The position numbers were made by a program, and so were the translations under genes. This document shows positions 1 through 7,332 of a DNA stretch of 11,863 bases, one piece after another. Source of the DNA: DASRDS01 sp035569435 (GTDB taxonomy: Bacteria > Gemmatimonadota > Gemmatimonadetes > Gemmatimonadales > Gemmatimonadaceae); contig DATMNB010000281.1 of the NCBI GenBank assembly GCA_035569435.1, positions 1 to 11,863 on the forward strand. Reading direction: 5' to 3'. Under the pieces are notes generated by a model. The model was not told where the DNA came from. It saw only the letters and a program-made list of their open reading frames with translations, and made no database searches. How positions within the stretch are numbered: the first letter of the stretch is position 1; every line of letters starts with the position of its first letter.

Positions 1-1
1 C

Positions 2-115
2 TGGTGGACCGACGCATACATCCGCGACTACTGGCACTGCATCACCGCCAAGCTCTCCGTCTTCGCCGACCACACGCGCGATACACAGTGGTACGCGCAG
101 AGCTGGCACGACTAG
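2..115 (+). CDS. imuB: C-terminal end of an ImuB-like Y-family polymerase homologue (5' partial)
   Basis: The frame is open from the left edge to TAG at 113-115 and gives 37 residues beginning WWTDAYIRDYWHC and ending TQWYAQSWHD. A tryptophan pair, an aromatic RDYW segment and a closing W-x(4)-WHD-like tail are what the C-terminal end of ImuB proteins normally shows. ImuB is a catalytically inactive Y-family polymerase relative that bridges the beta clamp, ImuA and DnaE2 during damage-induced translesion synthesis. The stop lies 21 bp before the dnaE2 start, the usual gene order of imuA-imuB-dnaE2 cassettes, and this context is much of the argument. The catalytic-like and clamp-binding parts are outside the window. 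The identification is an inference from a short tail plus synteny; reading the sequence to the left would settle it. Confidence 0.62.
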   Translation, partial: WWTDAYIRDYWHCITAKLSVFADHTRDTQWYAQSWHD

Positions 116-136
116 ACGGCCGGGTGTCCTCGCAGC

Positions 137-3100
137 GTGACCGACTACGTAGAGCTCCACTGCCACTCCGCCTTCTCCCTCCTCGACGGCGCCTCCACCC
201 CCGAGACCCTCGTCGAGCACGCCCGCACGCTCGGCATGCCCGCCCTGGCGTTAACCGACCACGACGACTTGGGCGGCGCCGTCCGCTTCGCCCAAGCAGG
301 CGAAGCCATCGGCATCGCCACCATCACCGGCGCCGAGCTCACCGTTCGCATCGCGGACACGCCAACGCACCTGGTCCTCCTCGCCGAGTCCGCCCAAGGC
401 TACAGCAACATCTCGACGCTCATTACCCGCGCCCGTATGGACGCCCCCCGCGGCTTCCCATCGGTCCCCCTCGACGTGGTGGCCGAGCACGCGACCGGCA
501 TCCTAGCCCTCACCGGCTGCCCTCGTGGCTGGGTCCCATCACGCGTCGCAGCAGGCGACCTCGATGGCGCCCGCACCGCCCTCGGCCGCCTCATCGAGAT
601 CTTCGGCCGCGACCACCTCGCGGTCGAATGCTGGAACCACCACCGCCCCGACGAACACGCCCTCGTCGCCACCCTCATCCCCCTCGCCCACTGGGCCGGC
701 GTCCCCTGGGTCGTGACCAACGACGTCCACTACGCCACACCAAACGCCCGCATGGTCCACGACGTCCTCTCCTGCCTCCGCCACAACACCACTCTCGACG
801 CCATGGGCACCCGCCTCCGCCCCAACAGCGAGTGGCACCTGAAGGACGCCGCCACCATGCGCCGCCTCTGGGGCGACACGCCTCAAGGCCTCCGCGCCAC
901 CCTCCAACTCGCCGAGCAATGCACCTTCCGCCTCGGCAAACTCGAACCGACACTCCCCGCGTTCACCCCACCCGACGGCTCACACCCCGACGAATACCTC
1001 GCCGCCCAGGTGGAAACCGGCGCGACCACGCGATGGGGTCCCACGCGCACCGATGCCCAGCGCCGCCAACTCGTCTACGAGCTCGCGATCATCAAGAAGC
1101 TCCGCCTCGCCGGCTTCTTCCTGATTGTCTGGGACATCATGCAGTTCGCCCGCCGCGAAGGCATCCTCGCCCAGGGCCGCGGCTCCGCCGCCAACTCCGC
1201 CGTCTGCTACTGCCTGGGCATCACCGCCATCGACCCGATCAAGATGGGCCTCATGTTCGAACGCTTCATGAGCGACGGCCGCGACGAAGCCCCCGACATC
1301 GACCTCGACTTCGCCCACCGCGAACGCGAACGCGTGATCCAATACATCTACACGAAATACGGCCGCGCCCACGCCGCCATGGTCTGCGAGCAGATCACCT
1401 ACCGCCGCCGCTCCGCCATCCGCGACGCCGCCCGCGTTCTCGGTTTCTCCGTCGAGCAAGCCAGCACCCTGAGCGCCTTGAGCGACCACTTCTCCACCGA
1501 CAACAAACCCGATGTCACCCAGGCCGGCCTCGACCCCGCCGACCACCGCGTCCAACGCCTGACCGAAATCGTCGACGGCCTCCACCAACTCCCCCGCCAC
1601 CGCTCGATCCACGTCGGCGGCTTCATCCTCACCGCCGCCCCCGTCTCGACGGTCGTCCCTGTCGAACCCGCCTCGATGCCCGACCGTACTGTCATTCAAT
1701 GGGAACGCGACGATCTCGACGCCGTCCACCTGGTCAAGATCGACGTCCTGGGCTTGGGGATGCTCACCCTCCTCCAGGACTGCATCGCCTACATCGCCCA
1801 CACTCGCGGCATCACCATCGATCTCGCCCAACTCGAGATGAACGATCCCGCCGTCTACGCCAGCGTGAGTCGCGCCGACACGATCGGCGTCTTCCAGATC
1901 GAGAGCCGTGCCCAGATGGCCACGCTCCCCCGCCTCCGCCCCAAAACCTTCTACGACCTCGTCATCGAAGTCGCCATCATCCGCCCCGGCCCGATCCAGG
2001 GCGACATGGTCCACCCCTACCTCCGCCGCCGCGCCGGCGTCGAGAAGGTGGAATACCCCCACCCCAAACTCGAGCCGATCCTCGCCCGCACCCTCGGCGT
2101 CCCCCTCTTCCAGGAGCAGGGCATGCAGGTCGCCGTCGCCTGCGCCGGATTCTCACCCGCCGAAGCCGACGCCCTCCGCCGCGCCATGGGCCACAAACGA
2201 TCGCGCGAGAAGATGGCCGCCATCCGCGAGAAGCTCGTCGGCGGGATGATCCAGAACGGCATCGCCCCCGACCTCGCCGAGCGGATCTACAACCAGATCA
2301 ACGGCTTCGCCGACTACGGCTTCCCCGAATCCCACGCCGCCAGCTTCGCCCTGCTCGTCTACGCCTCCGCATACCTCCGCTACTACTACGCCCCGGAGTT
2401 CCTCGCGGCCATTCTCAACGCCCAGCCCATGGGCTTCTACGCCCCTGGCACCTTGATCGAAGACGCCCGCCGCCACGGCGTCGTCGTGCGCCCCATCGAT
2501 CTCACCTGCTCAGCGTGGGACTGCACGCTGGAATCCGACACATGCGATGCCCCCGCCGTCCGACTCGGCCTCCGTCTCGTCCGCGGACTCGGGGCCACCG
2601 CCCGCGCCCACCTCGAGCACGCCCGCACCGAAGGCGGCCCCTTCCTTTCCATATCCGACGTCGTGACCCGCGTCCCGATCGACCGCCGCGCCATGCGCCA
2701 CCTCGCCGAGGCCGGCGCCTTCGACGCCATGCTCCCCAACGCCCCCACCCGACACGCCCGCCGCCGCGCCCTCTGGCGCGTCCTCGAAGCCCAACGCGGC
2801 ACCGGCGGCCCACTCGTCGTGCACCACCCCGCCAACGAGCCCCTGTCACTCCCCGGCATGTCCCCCGCCGAGCTGACCGCCGCCGACTACCGCACGACAG
2901 GGTTCTCTCTGAACGGCCACCCGCTCCACCACCTGCGAGCGATCCTCCACCGCCACGGCGTGCGCTCCGCCAGCGACATCATCGCCCACGCCAAGGACGG
3001 CGACCGCGTCGCCGCCGCCGGCCTCGTCATCTGCCGCCAACGCCCCGGCACCGCCAAGGGCTTTGTCTTCCTGACCCTGGAAGACGAAACCGGCATGGTC

Positions 3101-3283
3101 AACATCGTCGTCACCCCCCGCCGCTTCGCCCGTGACGCCGCCCTGATCACCCGCTCCCCACTCCTCGTCGTCCACGGCGTCCTCCAGGTCGAACAGCACG
3201 TCATCCACCTCCGCGGCGACCGCTTCACCCCGCTCGACGACACCGTCGGCGCCGACCACGCCCAACGTCATGACTTTCACTAA
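137..3283 (+). CDS. dnaE2: Error-prone DNA polymerase III alpha subunit DnaE2
   Basis: This is a 1048-residue C-family polymerase that copies past DNA lesions with ImuB and causes damage-induced mutation. An N-terminal PHP domain (about 1-200) has HCHS (H8, H10), LTDHDD (H42) and NDVHY (D196, H198), so its metal site looks intact, unlike in E. coli DnaE. The palm carries the catalytic aspartates in PDIDLDF (D389, D391) and VKIDVLGLG (D536). Family signatures follow: HVGGFIL (~490), FQIESRAQM (~586), RPGPIQGDMVHPYL (~616), LFQEQGMQ (~655), GFADYGFPESHAASFALL (~723) and the DnaE2-typical LNAQPMGFYAP. A C-terminal OB fold covers about 955-1035. GTG at 137 puts the PHP motif at the usual distance from the start, although no clear Shine-Dalgarno precedes it. 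The 21-bp gap from imuB suggests co-transcription; the LexA-type promoter region would lie outside the window. Length and motifs are complete, with no frameshift. Confidence 0.97.
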   Translation: MTDYVELHCHSAFSLLDGASTPETLVEHARTLGMPALALTDHDDLGGAVRFAQAGEAIGIATITGAELTVRIADTPTHLVLLAESAQGYSNISTLITRARMDAPRGFPSVPLDVVAEHATGILALTGCPRGWVPSRVAAGDLDGARTALGRLIEIFGRDHLAVECWNHHRPDEHALVATLIPLAHWAGVPWVVTNDVHYATPNARMVHDVLSCLRHNTTLDAMGTRLRPNSEWHLKDAATMRRLWGDTPQGLRATLQLAEQCTFRLGKLEPTLPAFTPPDGSHPDEYLAAQVETGATTRWGPTRTDAQRRQLVYELAIIKKLRLAGFFLIVWDIMQFARREGILAQGRGSAANSAVCYCLGITAIDPIKMGLMFERFMSDGRDEAPDIDLDFAHRERERVIQYIYTKYGRAHAAMVCEQITYRRRSAIRDAARVLGFSVEQASTLSALSDHFSTDNKPDVTQAGLDPADHRVQRLTEIVDGLHQLPRHRSIHVGGFILTAAPVSTVVPVEPASMPDRTVIQWERDDLDAVHLVKIDVLGLGMLTLLQDCIAYIAHTRGITIDLAQLEMNDPAVYASVSRADTIGVFQIESRAQMATLPRLRPKTFYDLVIEVAIIRPGPIQGDMVHPYLRRRAGVEKVEYPHPKLEPILARTLGVPLFQEQGMQVAVACAGFSPAEADALRRAMGHKRSREKMAAIREKLVGGMIQNGIAPDLAERIYNQINGFADYGFPESHAASFALLVYASAYLRYYYAPEFLAAILNAQPMGFYAPGTLIEDARRHGVVVRPIDLTCSAWDCTLESDTCDAPAVRLGLRLVRGLGATARAHLEHARTEGGPFLSISDVVTRVPIDRRAMRHLAEAGAFDAMLPNAPTRHARRRALWRVLEAQRGTGGPLVVHHPANEPLSLPGMSPAELTAADYRTTGFSLNGHPLHHLRAILHRHGVRSASDIIAHAKDGDRVAAAGLVICRQRPGTAKGFVFLTLEDETGMVNIVVTPRRFARDAALITRSPLLVVHGVLQVEQHVIHLRGDRFTPLDDTVGADHAQRHDFH

Positions 3284-3305
3284 AAATGGGTACCCTTGAC
3301 CTGCA

Positions 3306-3340
3306 TGAGTAACTAGTTGACGCCGACAACTAGTTACTCA
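3306..3340. promoter_or_regulatory. Perfect 14-bp inverted repeat, probable operator
   Basis: The left arm TGAGTAACTAGTTG (3306-3319) and right arm CAACTAGTTACTCA (3327-3340) are exact reverse complements around a 7-nt centre, ACGCCGA. Each arm contains the self-complementary octamer AACTAGTT, so the site also reads as two palindromes with centres 17 bp apart. The arms are AT-rich in a GC-rich background and lie 91 bp before the reductase ATG and 22 bp after the dnaE2 stop. No T-tract follows on either strand, which argues against an intrinsic terminator. The best reading is a binding site for one or two dimers of a MarR/HxlR/TetR-like repressor controlling the reductase. The regulator is not in the window, so this is inference. 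Confidence 0.6.
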
Positions 3341-3388
3341 CCCACCAAAACCGAGACACTACGACGCCCATGTGACATGGTTGACTCG

Positions 3389-3402
3389 GGTTCCCAGGAA
3401 CC
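3389..3402. repeat. Short inverted repeat GGTTCC-CA-GGAACC upstream of the reductase
   Basis: Arms GGTTCC (3389-3394) and GGAACC (3397-3402) flank 2 nt, ending 28 bp before the reductase ATG. Position and symmetry would suit a second operator or a small leader hairpin. At 6 bp per arm it may be chance in GC-rich DNA. No convincing -35/-10 pair could be assigned in 3284-3430. Confidence 0.3.
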
Positions 3403-3416
3403 ACCCGCACGTTCCC

Positions 3417-3420
3417 GGAG
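3417..3420 (+). promoter_or_regulatory. Shine-Dalgarno GGAG that decides the reductase start
   Basis: GGAG ends 10 nt before ATG 3431. The frame stays open upstream to a TTG at 3317, with another ATG at 3377, but those starts would place the operator palindrome or its flank inside coding sequence and lack a comparable site. Conserved family sequence (KYRLLGRSGL) begins immediately after ATG 3431. Confidence 0.6.
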
Positions 3421-3430
3421 TTGTCACCGC

Positions 3431-4504
3431 ATGAAATACCGCCTCCTCGGCCGCTCCGGCCTCCGCGTCTCCGAGATCTGCCTCGGCACGATGACCTTCG
3501 GCCAGGAATGGGGCTGGGGCTCCGACAAAGCGGAGTCCCGCAACGTCTTCGACACCTACGTCGACCGCGGCGGGAACTTCCTCGACACCGCCAACCGCTA
3601 CACCGAGGGCACGAGCGAGACACTCGTCGGCGAGTTCATCAGGGGCGACCGCGAACGCTTCATCGTCGCCACCAAGTACTCGCTCTACACAACCAAGGGC
3701 GACCCCAACGCCTCCGGCAACCAACGCAAGAACATGGTCCAGGCCGTCGAGGCCAGCCTCAAGCGCCTCGGCACCGACTACATCGACCTGTACTACCTCC
3801 ACGCCTGGGATGCCTTCACGCCGGTCGACGAAGTCATGCGCGCCTTCGATGACCTCGTCCGCGCCGGCAAGATCATCTACGCTGGCATCTCCGACACACC
3901 AGCGTGGATTGTCTCGCAGGCAAACACGCTCGCCGACCTCCGCGGCTGGACCCCGTTCGTCGGCCTGCAGATCGAATACAGCCTCATCGAACGCACCGTC
4001 GAGCGCGACCTCATCCCCATGGCCGCGGCCTTCGATCTGGCCGTTCTCCCCTGGGGCCCGCTCGGCGGCGGCCTCCTCTCGGGCAAGTACACAAGCACCA
4101 ACGGCGCCCACACCGCGCCCCAGGACGTCCGCCTCAAAGACGGCAGCCTCCGCCTCACGGACCGCAACCTGGCCATCGCCGCCGAGGTCGTGCGCGTCGC
4201 CCAGGAGGTCGGCCACACGCCGAGTCAGGTCGCCCTCGCATGGCTCATGCAGCGCCCGGGCAAGATCATCCCGATCGTGGGTGCACGCCGCGCCCCACAG
4301 TTGGCCGAGACGTTGGACGCCACCGAGATCACGCTGCCCGCCGAGCAAGTCAAGCGCCTCGACGCGGTGAGCGCGATCGACTTGGGCTTCCCGCACGAAT
4401 GGGTCACGCGCGACTACATGCGCGAGAACTTATACGGCGGCACACTTCCGCTGATCAAGGATCGCTTCCGCACGAGGCCCTCAGGCATCGCGGTGATTCC
4501 GTGA
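3431..4504 (+). CDS. Aldo/keto reductase (YghZ/general stress protein 69-like)
   Basis: A 357-residue cytosolic NADPH-dependent oxidoreductase of the AKR superfamily, expected to reduce aldehydes or ketones; the substrate cannot be told. The start MKYRLLGRSGLRVSEICLGT is the standard beta-hairpin opening of the AKR barrel. The catalytic tetrad is complete: D52 and Y57 (FLDTANRYTEG), K82 (ATKYSL) and H124 (YYLHAWD). A late GKIIPIVGAR segment matches the cofactor phosphate-binding region. It lies downstream of dnaE2 across a 147-bp gap with a perfect inverted repeat, so separate, probably repressor-controlled expression is likely. The last three codons (Val-Ile-Pro) and the stop lie in the first unit of a 15-bp tandem repeat, which supplies two further in-frame TGA stops. 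Family assignment is secure; subfamily is less so. Confidence 0.93.
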   Translation: MKYRLLGRSGLRVSEICLGTMTFGQEWGWGSDKAESRNVFDTYVDRGGNFLDTANRYTEGTSETLVGEFIRGDRERFIVATKYSLYTTKGDPNASGNQRKNMVQAVEASLKRLGTDYIDLYYLHAWDAFTPVDEVMRAFDDLVRAGKIIYAGISDTPAWIVSQANTLADLRGWTPFVGLQIEYSLIERTVERDLIPMAAAFDLAVLPWGPLGGGLLSGKYTSTNGAHTAPQDVRLKDGSLRLTDRNLAIAAEVVRVAQEVGHTPSQVALAWLMQRPGKIIPIVGARRAPQLAETLDATEITLPAEQVKRLDAVSAIDLGFPHEWVTRDYMRENLYGGTLPLIKDRFRTRPSGIAVIP

Positions 4505-4535
4505 CCGGTGATTCCGTGACCGGTTATTCCTTGAC
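4491..4535. repeat. Three tandem 15-bp repeats across a convergent gene junction
   Basis: Units CGGTGATTCCGTGAC at 4491-4505 and 4506-4520 are identical; the third, CGGTTATTCCTTGAC (4521-4535), differs at two positions. Fifteen is a multiple of three, so the reductase frame meets TGA three times, at 4502, 4517 and 4532. The - strand lipoprotein stop TAA (4526-4524) lies in unit three, where the other units read TCA. The array therefore holds the termination codons of both converging genes. It has no stem and T-run, so it does not look like an intrinsic terminator. Confidence 0.9.
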
Positions 4536-5048
4536 CGTCAACGCCTGCGGCGCCGCGCACCGCTCGACCGAGCCGGGTTGGACAACGCACGCCCGCACCA
4601 CGTAGTCCCCCGGCGAGAGCGCGTACGTCGCCGCCGTGCTCCCCGCCGGCACGGCCCGCCCGACATGCACCGCCCCGATCGCCTCGACGATGCTGGCCCG
4701 CGCCGGCACCGGCACCTGTGGGTCCGCCACGCCGGCCCACACGTAGCCCGGCCCCGCCCCGCGGTTGAGCGGAGCAATCGCATCATCGTGCCCGATCCGC
4801 ACGACAAACGCCCCATACCCACTCCCCGCCAACCCCACGGTGATCTCCGACCCTGACGGGTTCGTGAGACTGAGCGTGACGACCGTCGAATCCCCAGCCC
4901 TTACCACCGCTGACGAGAGCGTCGCCGACAGCTGCACGCCTTCGATGGTCGAGTACCGCGGCGCCTCAACGGCAACCGGCGCCGTCGCCTCCGGCGCCGC
5001 ACACCCCACGACACCCGCCAACACCGCGCCGACGGTCAATCGTTTCAT
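4524..5048 (-). CDS. Putative lipoprotein with a BsuPI/Ig-like domain
   Basis: A 174-residue protein of unknown function. MKRLTVGAVLAGVVGC is a short lipoprotein signal with a VVGC lipobox, so C16 should become the lipidated N-terminus and the protein should sit on a membrane outside the cytoplasm. A low-complexity Ala/Pro/Val linker (17-30) precedes a beta-rich domain: VRAGDSTVVTLSLTNPSG (50-66), then YALSPGDYVVRACV (142-155), the pattern of BsuPI-type or related Ig-like folds in which a G-x-Y strand closes the sheet. C154 and C164 could form a disulfide. ATG 5048 overlaps the epimerase stop (ATGA), which fixes the start although the frame stays open upstream to 5237. It is the last gene of the ispH operon, and its stop lies in the 15-bp repeat array. 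The domain call is tentative. Confidence 0.78.
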   Translation of the reverse strand: MKRLTVGAVLAGVVGCAAPEATAPVAVEAPRYSTIEGVQLSATLSSAVVRAGDSTVVTLSLTNPSGSEITVGLAGSGYGAFVVRIGHDDAIAPLNRGAGPGYVWAGVADPQVPVPARASIVEAIGAVHVGRAVPAGSTAATYALSPGDYVVRACVVQPGSVERCAAPQALTVKE

Positions 5049-6013
5049 CGTTTCGACTGCCGCTCCGCCCGTGCCGTCCCCGCGCGCCAGGTGATCGTCC
5101 ACTCCCGCGTCGCCCGCGGCGCCAACCACTGCGCCCCATCCCACGGCCCGAGCGCCGTCGCCAACGAATCCGGCGACCCGATGCACGGCTCGAACCCAAG
5201 GTTGAGATAAGGTTTGATCTTCCGCGACGGCGACCACCCGCGCCGGTTGATCCAGAGACCGACCGTTGGCACCTCGGCGCTGTCAAATACCATCTCCAAC
5301 CGCGCCGCCCCATCCTCCACCGCCACGACCGTCGCCCCACTCGGCATCGTCACAAACAACTTGCACGCGTACTGCTTGGCCACCGACGCCGGCCACGACA
5401 GATCGGCAATGTTCTTCTCGAGCCGCACCCGCGGCCACCGAAAATCCTCGGCCATGTGCACCACATCGCCGTGCCGCGCATCCACCCGCACCATCGCCCC
5501 CGGCGGGAGATCGAGCCACGTCTGCTCCGTCAACGGCAGCAACGGATGCGACGACCAGAGAAACGGCAACGCCTCACGCCCGCTGTTCTGCACCTTGTAG
5601 TGGAACACGATCTGCCCAGCCGGCGTCACCCGCACCACGCGCGTGAACCGGTACGGCATCCGCCTCCCCTCCCACACCGTGATCGCCGCCTGCCCCTCGG
5701 CGCTCGTCTCCACCCCGACATCGGCGCGCATCGCCCAGAGCTCACCATGGTCGGGCAGCGACGTGCCGCTGAACGCGCCGGCATTCCCCGGCAACCAACA
5801 CGGCGCCACGGTCGGAAAGCACTCGTCGTACCCGCCCGTGTCGGCCGTCTCGAGGTATGACGCCCCATCGACCGGCGTCTGCGGCGTGATCGCGTCGTTG
5901 GTCCACAACCACTGCCGCCCACCCAACTCGATGACGCTGATCTTCCCGCCAAGCGCGGGAACGATGCGTACGCGCGAGCCGCCCCCTTGCAGCTCGGCGA
6001 ACCCGAAGGTCAC
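5045..6013 (-). CDS. Aldose 1-epimerase-like (galactose mutarotase superfamily) protein
   Basis: A 322-residue cytosolic protein of the galactose-mutarotase fold, whose members interconvert alpha and beta anomers of sugars. The three expected catalytic/binding residues are in place: H89 in LPDHGELWAM, H156 in WSSHPLLPL and the late acid E275 in LGFEPCIGSPDSL. GGYDECFPTVAPC (60-72) is a conserved sugar-binding-face segment in this subgroup. The sugar is unknown and the gene is not next to a sugar catabolic operon, so a housekeeping or sugar-phosphate role is possible. GTG 6013 overlaps the ispH stop in GTGA, and its own TGA overlaps the ATG of the lipoprotein gene, so translation of all three is probably coupled. 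The C-terminus (ARAERQSKR) is basic and probably disordered. Confidence 0.87.
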   Translation of the reverse strand: MTFGFAELQGGGSRVRIVPALGGKISVIELGGRQWLWTNDAITPQTPVDGASYLETADTGGYDECFPTVAPCWLPGNAGAFSGTSLPDHGELWAMRADVGVETSAEGQAAITVWEGRRMPYRFTRVVRVTPAGQIVFHYKVQNSGREALPFLWSSHPLLPLTEQTWLDLPPGAMVRVDARHGDVVHMAEDFRWPRVRLEKNIADLSWPASVAKQYACKLFVTMPSGATVVAVEDGAARLEMVFDSAEVPTVGLWINRRGWSPSRKIKPYLNLGFEPCIGSPDSLATALGPWDGAQWLAPRATREWTITWRAGTARAERQSKR

Positions 6014-7230
6014 GCGATCGTCGACGGGGGAACTCCCCGCGTGGCGAAGATCCGCGCCACGGCTTCCCCGATCTTGTTGTTGGGCGTGCTCGCGCCGGCC
6101 GTGATCCCCACGCGCACCGGCCCATCACTCGGAATCCAGTGCGGCGTCTCTTCCTCGTCGTGCGCGCCGATCGGCAGATGCCGGATCGTCCACCGGTCGG
6201 GATCGATGCAGCTCGCATCCTCGATGTGGTACGTCCGTACCCGTGCCGCGCAGATCGTTGCCAACGAGATCGTGTTGCTCGAGTTGTACCCGCCCACGAC
6301 GATCATCACGTCGAGCGGCTCGGCCAGCAACGCCTCGACCGCATCCTGACGATCCTGCGTCGCGCTGCAGATCGTGTCGAACGTCCGGAAGTGCGACGCC
6401 CGATGATCCTCGCCATGCGCTCTCGCCATCGCCAGCCCCACCTGCTCGGCGATCGCCAACGACTCGCGCGCCAGCATCGTCGTCTGGTTGGCCACACCGA
6501 TCCGGATCAGATCGCGGTCGGGATCAAACGACGGCGACACCGCATTGGCGAACTGCCGGAGAAACGTCGCCCGGTCCCCACGCCCTTCGATATAGTCGCA
6601 CACCACGCGCGCCTCGTCCATGTGGCGCACCACGAGATAGTGCCCGCCCGGATACTTGAGCACCTGCGACGCCGTCGCCTGCGTCTCCTCGTGATAGTAC
6701 TTGCCGTGGATCAGCGCCGTGTAGCCATCGCGCGCGTAGTTGTCGACCCGCTTCCAGACGTTGAGCACCGAGCCACACGTCGTGTCGACGACGATCACGC
6801 CGCGTTCGCGCAGCGTCTGGAAATCGCGGATCGTGACGCCGAATGCCGGCAGGATGACGACGTCGGCCGGCTCCACGCGCGAGAAATCAAACCCGCCGTC
6901 GCCCGCCGACAGGAACTCGATCCCCATCTCGCGCAGCTTGGCGTTGACATGCGGGTTGTGGATGATCTCGCCAGCCAGGAAGATCCGCCGGTCGGGGAAC
7001 TTGGTCCGGGTTTGATAGGCGTACTCGACGGCCCGCTCGACCCCGTAGCAGAACCCGAACTCGCGCGCCAGCCGGACGGTGACCCCGCCCGCCTCCAACG
7101 TATAGTCGCGCGACCGCAAGAGATCGACTAACCGCCCCGTATAATCGGCGGCGAGGGTGTCTTCTACTTCCGCCTTGAGGCCAAATCCCTTGCGGTAGTA
7201 GGTCGTCGGGGTCGTGTCGGGGACCGTCAT
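6010..7230 (-). CDS. ispH: 4-hydroxy-3-methylbut-2-enyl diphosphate reductase, long cyanobacterial/plant-type
   Basis: A 406-residue enzyme for the last step of the MEP isoprenoid pathway, reducing HMBPP to IPP and DMAPP with an iron-sulfur cluster. The three cluster cysteines are present: C61 (FGFCYGV), C152 (DTTCGSV) and C288 (DTICSAT). Substrate-site signatures include H91 (IIHNPHV), H175 and E181/E182 (HGKYYHEET), NQTTM (~249) and GGYNSSNT. It is about 90 residues longer than E. coli IspH. The N-terminal extension YYRKGFGLKAEV and the motif HGKYYHEETQATAS are those of the plant/cyanobacterial form. ATG 7230 is the most upstream possible start because an in-frame TAG lies at 7239-7237; no good Shine-Dalgarno is visible. 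It heads an operon with the epimerase-like gene (GTGA overlap) and the lipoprotein gene, and is divergent from the S66 peptidase gene. Confidence 0.97.
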   Translation of the reverse strand: MTVPDTTPTTYYRKGFGLKAEVEDTLAADYTGRLVDLLRSRDYTLEAGGVTVRLAREFGFCYGVERAVEYAYQTRTKFPDRRIFLAGEIIHNPHVNAKLREMGIEFLSAGDGGFDFSRVEPADVVILPAFGVTIRDFQTLRERGVIVVDTTCGSVLNVWKRVDNYARDGYTALIHGKYYHEETQATASQVLKYPGGHYLVVRHMDEARVVCDYIEGRGDRATFLRQFANAVSPSFDPDRDLIRIGVANQTTMLARESLAIAEQVGLAMARAHGEDHRASHFRTFDTICSATQDRQDAVEALLAEPLDVMIVVGGYNSSNTISLATICAARVRTYHIEDASCIDPDRWTIRHLPIGAHDEEETPHWIPSDGPVRVGITAGASTPNNKIGEAVARIFATRGVPPSTIA

Positions 7231-7297
7231 CCCGGTCTAATCTAGCGGGCCGGGGCCCCGTCTGGCACAGCGGGAACGGCTGTTTGGCCGAGTCGGC

Positions 7298-7303
7298 TAC
7301 ACT
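7298..7303 (+). promoter_or_regulatory. Possible -10 element for the S66 peptidase gene
   Basis: TACACT lies 29 nt before ATG 7333 in the 102-bp divergent gap between ispH and the peptidase gene. A start point near 7310 would give a leader of about 23 nt. No good -35 sits 16-18 bp upstream, so the call is weak. No ispH promoter could be assigned on the other strand. Confidence 0.3.
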
Positions 7304-7332
7304 TTGCCAGCGACGCTCCTACGTTTCGGTGG

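Noticed and set aside
980..2062. A 360-codon antisense frame inside dnaE2
   Set aside because: Gly/Ala/Val/Asp-rich shadow of GC-biased codons, with no family motif, signal or ribosome site.
4..3135. A 1043-codon + strand open frame running through almost all of dnaE2 in another phase
   Set aside because: It translates to Arg/Pro/His-rich sequence without domains. It is the expected product of C-ending codon bias in the true frame, where DnaE2 motifs are unambiguous.
3306..3340. Intrinsic terminator for dnaE2
   Set aside because: The stem is AT-rich and no T-run follows on either strand.
3317..3430. N-terminal extension of the aldo/keto reductase from TTG 3317 or ATG 3377
   Set aside because: It overlaps or closely follows the palindrome, has no conserved sequence, and GGAG plus the family N-terminus support ATG 3431.
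5049..5237. Extension of the operon-terminal lipoprotein to 5237
   Set aside because: It would overlap the epimerase gene by nearly 200 bp and bury the signal peptide; ATG 5048 gives an ATGA junction and a proper lipobox.
6139..7131. A 330-codon + strand frame opposite ispH
   Set aside because: Arg-rich antisense shadow. The ispH frame has all catalytic residues and operon overlaps.
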